Shown: positions 5,847 to 8,658 of the stretch, in pieces
Layout: each line of letters begins with the position of its first letter
How positions within the stretch are numbered: position 1 is the stretch's first letter
NCBI GenBank assembly: GCA_002440625.1
Contig: DJUV01000052.1
Coordinates: 1-8,658, forward strand
Direction of reading: 5' to 3'
Length of the DNA: 8,658 nt
DNA from: Rhodobacteraceae bacterium UBA6273
Lineage (GTDB): Bacteria; Pseudomonadota; Alphaproteobacteria; Rhodobacterales; Rhodobacteraceae
Translations under genes and position numbers: made by a program
The notes under the pieces: generated by a model
Databases searched by the model: none
What the model was told of the DNA's origin: nothing
What the model saw: the letters and a program-made list of their open reading frames with translations, nothing else

Positions 5847-5849
5847 CGC
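5840..5849. repeat. Palindrome spanning two convergent stop codons
   Basis: GCGCTAGCGC is a perfect 10-bp palindrome containing both the HD-gene TAG (5844-5846, plus) and the transporter TAG (5845-5843, minus), so the genes overlap tail to tail by CTAG. CGGCT (5831-5835) and AGCCG (5860-5864) flank it as a further inverted pair. It could form a small bidirectional stem, but there is no T-run. Confidence 0.4.
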
Positions 5850-6682
5850 CGCAGCGCCCAGCCGACCCCGCCGATCACCAGCATCGCGGCGATGGCGAAG
5901 CGCAAAGTCAGCGCCTCGCCCAAGAAGGCCATGCCGCCCGCCAGCGCGAAGACCGGCACCGTCAACTGCGCCACCGCACCCCGCGAAGCCCCGAGGACCG
6001 GCAGCACGGAATACCAAAGCGCATAGCCAAGCCCCGAGGTCACGGCGCCCGAGACCACGGCCAGCGCGATCCCCGCCGCCGCCATTGCCCCATGCGGCGC
6101 CAGCGCCCAGACCGCCAAAGCCACCGGCACCGCGAGGATAAAATTCCACCCCGTCGCGCTAAGGGGATCACGCGCCCCCCGCGCCGAAAGCGAATAGACG
6201 CCCCAGCCGATCCCCGCCGCCGCCATCAGCGCCACCGGCACCGGATGCCCCGACGGCACCGACCCCGGCGCCAGCAGGTAGAGAAGTCCGGCAAACGCCA
6301 TTCCCGCCCCGACCCAGCGCCGCCCCGGCACCGCCTCGCGCCGCATCAGCGCCCCCGCGAACATGGTGATCTGCACCATCCCGAACAGGATCAACGCCCC
6401 GGTCCCGGCATCAAGCGCGCCATAAGCCAGCGAAAACCCGAAGAGATAGACCAGAAGCGACAGCAGGCCCACGACCCGGCCCTGCCACCCGGCCCAAACC
6501 GGCCCGCCCGCGAGGCCCCGCCTCACCATCAGCAAGACCCCAAGCATCCCCGCTCCGGCCAAAAGCCGCACCACCGCGAAACTCACCGGGTCGATCAGCC
6601 CCGGCCCCACGGCCGCCCGGTTCAGGACCGAGTTCGCGGCGAAAGCCAGCATCGTGAGGAGCGTAAGAAGGAAAAGCCGCAT
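5843..6682 (-). CDS. EamA/DMT-superfamily transporter
   Basis: A 279-residue inner-membrane protein with about ten hydrophobic segments, the usual 10-TM layout of two EamA repeats (about residues 1-137 and 148-277). The first repeat has [22 protein letters not shown] (18-39) and [20 protein letters not shown] (84-103). The second has [28 protein letters not shown] (219-246) followed by the typical LGEALTLR (254-261). The family exports amino acids, metabolites or drugs; the substrate cannot be told. The ATG at 6682 begins directly with the first hydrophobic helix. The Shine-Dalgarno is poor, with GAGGGG nearly touching the ATG. The gene diverges from valS, and its upstream region contains a dense G-tract motif on its coding strand that would lie in the mRNA leader if transcription starts above 6743. 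Confidence 0.9.
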   Translation of the reverse strand: MRLFLLTLLTMLAFAANSVLNRAAVGPGLIDPVSFAVVRLLAGAGMLGVLLMVRRGLAGGPVWAGWQGRVVGLLSLLVYLFGFSLAYGALDAGTGALILFGMVQITMFAGALMRREAVPGRRWVGAGMAFAGLLYLLAPGSVPSGHPVPVALMAAAGIGWGVYSLSARGARDPLSATGWNFILAVPVALAVWALAPHGAMAAAGIALAVVSGAVTSGLGYALWYSVLPVLGASRGAVAQLTVPVFALAGGMAFLGEALTLRFAIAAMLVIGGVGWALRR

Positions 6683-6717
6683 CCCCTCTTCTATCTCTCC
6701 GCCCCCCTTACCGCCAA

Positions 6718-6743
6718 CCCCGCCCCTTCCCCTTCCCCCGCCC
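6718..6743 (-). promoter_or_regulatory. G-quadruplex motif between eamA-like gene and valS
   Basis: Five cytosine tracts on the plus strand (6718-6721, 6723-6726, 6729-6732, 6735-6739, 6741-6743) give, on the minus strand, five runs of 3-5 guanines with loops of only 1-2 nt. That is a textbook strong intramolecular quadruplex motif. A further six-C run is at 6702-6707, and 6683-6746 as a whole is a polypyrimidine tract. It lies 36-61 bp upstream of the transporter start and 43-68 bp upstream of valS. The motif is seen; folding and effect are inferred. Confidence 0.6.
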
Positions 6744-6785
6744 TTTCGCTATGGGAAAACCAGAAGAAAAGACGGGATCAGCGCC

Positions 6786-8658
6786 ATGCCGATGGAAAAG
6801 ACCTTCAACGCCGCCGAGGCCGAAACCCGCCTCTACAAGGCTTGGGAAGACGCCGGGGCCTTCAAGGCCGGGGCCAATGCCAAACCGGGCGCCGAAACCT
6901 TCTGCATCATGATCCCGCCGCCGAACGTCACCGGCTCCTTGCACATGGGCCATGCCTTCAACAACACCCTGCAGGACATCCTCGTCCGCTGGCACCGGAT
7001 GCGGGGCTTCGACACGCTCTGGCAGCCGGGGCAGGACCATGCCGGCATCGCCACCCAGATGGTGGTCGAGCGCGAGCTTGCCAAAACCCAGCAACCCGGC
7101 CGCCGCGAGCTCGGCCGCGAAAAGTTCCTCGAGAAAGTCTGGGAATGGAAAGGCCAGTCCGGCGACACGATCATCAACCAGCTGAAGCGCCTCGGCGCCT
7201 CCTGCGACTGGTCTAGGAACGCCTTCACCATGTCCGGCGCGCCGGGTGCACCCGCGACAGACAAGGGCAACTTCCACGATGCCGTAATCAAGGTCTTCGT
7301 CGACCTCTATCACAAAGGCTACATTTATCGCGGCAAACGCCTCGTCAACTGGGACCCGCATTTCGAAACTGCGATATCCGACCTTGAGGTCGAGAATATC
7401 GAGGTGCCCGGCCACATGTGGCACTTCAAATACCCGCTCGCCGGCGGCCAGACCTATGAATATGTCGAGAAGGACGAATACGGCCGCGTCACCTTCCGTG
7501 AGACGCGCGATTATATCTCCATCGCCACGACCCGGCCCGAGACGATGCTCGGCGATGGCGCCGTCGCGGTTCATCCGTCGGATGAACGCTACGCGCCAAT
7601 CGTCGGGAAACTCTGCGAAATCCCGGTCGGGCCGAAGGAACACCGGCGCCTGATCCCAATCATCACCGACGAATATCCCGACCCGAAATTCGGCTCAGGC
7701 GCGGTCAAGATCACCGGCGCGCATGACTTCAACGACTATGCCGTGGCCAAGCGCGCGGGCATCCCCTGCTACCGGCTGATGGACACCAAGGCGCAGATGC
7801 GCGCCGATGGCGTCCCCTACGCCGAAGCCGCCGCGACGGCGCAAGCGATGTCGCGCTCCTGGCTGATCGCCAAGGGCTACCTGATGCCCGGCTTCGCCGA
7901 ACAGCCGATGAAGCTTTCGGAAGCCGAGATCGACGCCCTCAACCTCGTCCCCGATGACCTTCGGGGGCTGGACCGCTACGAGGCGCGGAAGCGCGTGGTG
8001 GACCAGATCACCTCCGAGGGGCTGGCCGTCACGGTCCTCCAGAAATCCATCGACAAGGAAACCGGCGCCGAGCATCTGGAGCGCGTGCCGGTGATCGACG
8101 CGAAGCCCATCACCCAGCCCTTTGGCGACCGCTCGAAAGTGGTCATCGAGCCGATGCTGACCGACCAGTGGTTCGTCGATACGGCAAAGATCGTCGGCCC
8201 CGCCCTCGATGCCGTGCGTCAGGGCATGGCCGCGCAAGAGGCCGGAACCTTCGACGCCAAGGCCGGCTACACCCGCATCCTGCCCGAACGCGACGCCAAG
8301 ACCTATTTCCACTGGCTTGAGAATATCGAGCCCTGGACCATCTCGCGCCAGCTCTGGTGGGGGCATCAGATTCCGGTGTGGTATGACATGGACGGGAACC
8401 ACTATTGCGCGGCGACGTTTGAGGGCGCGGCTGAGCAGGCGATCCAACAGCACAGTTCACTGGATGAAAAGAGCAAGTTTAGTGTCGTCGAGGTATCTGA
8501 CCTTCGCGGAATGGACCTGTCTACCGTCGCACCCTTCTTGGGAACGCAGATTACCGCTGCATTCGAAGCTGGCCTACAGGGCGAGTTCGTCCGCTCCGAC
8601 GGTACAATTGAGATTCCCCTTCGTCGCGACCCCGATGTCCTCGACACCTGGTTCTCCT
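6786..8658 (+). CDS. valS: Valyl-tRNA synthetase, N-terminal 624 residues (partial)
   Basis: The class I enzyme that charges tRNA-Val with valine in the cytoplasm. The reading frame is open from 6786 to the window end, so the 3' part (KMSKS loop, anticodon-binding domain, coiled coil) is outside. Visible landmarks: [15 protein letters not shown] with the HIGH-type HMGH (53-56), [15 protein letters not shown] (82-96), [11 protein letters not shown] (181-191), the CP1 editing domain with [11 protein letters not shown] (247-257) and [14 protein letters not shown] (305-318), [18 protein letters not shown] (447-464), [15 protein letters not shown] (519-533) and DVLDTWFS (617-624). ATG at 6786 has GGGAT 7 nt upstream; ATG at 6792 would match the E. 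coli MEKT start. Between residues 533 and 617 there are about 50 more residues than in E. coli, with unlike codon use. Confidence 0.96.
   Translation, partial: MPMEKTFNAAEAETRLYKAWEDAGAFKAGANAKPGAETFCIMIPPPNVTGSLHMGHAFNNTLQDILVRWHRMRGFDTLWQPGQDHAGIATQMVVERELAKTQQPGRRELGREKFLEKVWEWKGQSGDTIINQLKRLGASCDWSRNAFTMSGAPGAPATDKGNFHDAVIKVFVDLYHKGYIYRGKRLVNWDPHFETAISDLEVENIEVPGHMWHFKYPLAGGQTYEYVEKDEYGRVTFRETRDYISIATTRPETMLGDGAVAVHPSDERYAPIVGKLCEIPVGPKEHRRLIPIITDEYPDPKFGSGAVKITGAHDFNDYAVAKRAGIPCYRLMDTKAQMRADGVPYAEAAATAQAMSRSWLIAKGYLMPGFAEQPMKLSEAEIDALNLVPDDLRGLDRYEARKRVVDQITSEGLAVTVLQKSIDKETGAEHLERVPVIDAKPITQPFGDRSKVVIEPMLTDQWFVDTAKIVGPALDAVRQGMAAQEAGTFDAKAGYTRILPERDAKTYFHWLENIEPWTISRQLWWGHQIPVWYDMDGNHYCAATFEGAAEQAIQQHSSLDEKSKFSVVEVSDLRGMDLSTVAPFLGTQITAAFEAGLQGEFVRSDGTIEIPLRRDPDVLDTWFS

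Noticed and set aside
6092..7216. Open frame of 374 codons on the plus strand
   Set aside because: Very rich in Arg, Pro, His and Gln. It is antisense to the transporter and then overlaps valS out of frame, so it is a composition artefact.
6708..7643. Open frame of 311 codons on the minus strand
   Set aside because: Antisense to valS, whose motifs are unmistakable; no domain recognised in the minus frame.
7695..8453. Open frame of 252 codons on the minus strand
   Set aside because: Antisense to valS and low in recognisable features.

Overview
The window is high-GC, gene-dense DNA that reads like an alphaproteobacterial chromosome. I favour the Rhodobacterales because of the style of the valyl-tRNA synthetase and the strong G/C preference at third codon positions. 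The genus cannot be fixed from this sequence. I see no RNA gene, CRISPR array, insertion sequence or phage gene.

Layout. (1) 1-149: intergenic, with a 29-bp imperfect palindrome followed by a TATATT box, in front of an Lrp/AsnC-type regulator (150-581). (2) 662-2403: a diacylglycerol-kinase-like lipid kinase and a calcineurin-type metallophosphoesterase, coupled by an ATGA overlap. (3) 2458-2793: a PhnA/YjdM zinc-ribbon protein, possibly made from a leaderless mRNA. (4) 2807-3484 (minus): an HxlR-family regulator carrying an SCP2-like C-terminal domain. It diverges, across a 75-bp gap holding a candidate operator, from a tightly coupled plus-strand operon: DUF1428 protein (3560-3925), two-domain VOC protein (3922-4677) and PhnB-like VOC protein (4674-5165). 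An HD-domain protein with a PhnZ-like metal-ligand pattern follows (5244-5846). (5) 5843-6682 (minus): an EamA/DMT transporter, convergent with the HD gene and sharing a CTAG across the two stop codons. (6) 6786-8658: the first 624 residues of valyl-tRNA synthetase, running off the window, divergent from the transporter across a cytosine-tract region that forms a strong G-quadruplex motif on the minus strand.

How the genes may work together. The HxlR regulator probably controls itself and the divergent DUF1428-VOC-VOC genes, perhaps in response to a small reactive molecule, since VOC proteins often act in detoxification and HxlR regulators can sense electrophiles. The HD protein may be a diiron oxygenase rather than a phosphohydrolase. 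The kinase and phosphoesterase are co-translated and may act on related lipid or nucleotide substrates. These links are inferred from gene order.

Points most worth a second look: the G-quadruplex motif between the transporter and valS, the HD protein with all six PhnZ-like ligands but different substrate-pocket residues, and an extra stretch of about 50 residues with atypical codons inside valS. No wholly new multi-gene system is evident. All comparisons with named proteins are from memory, not from a database search.
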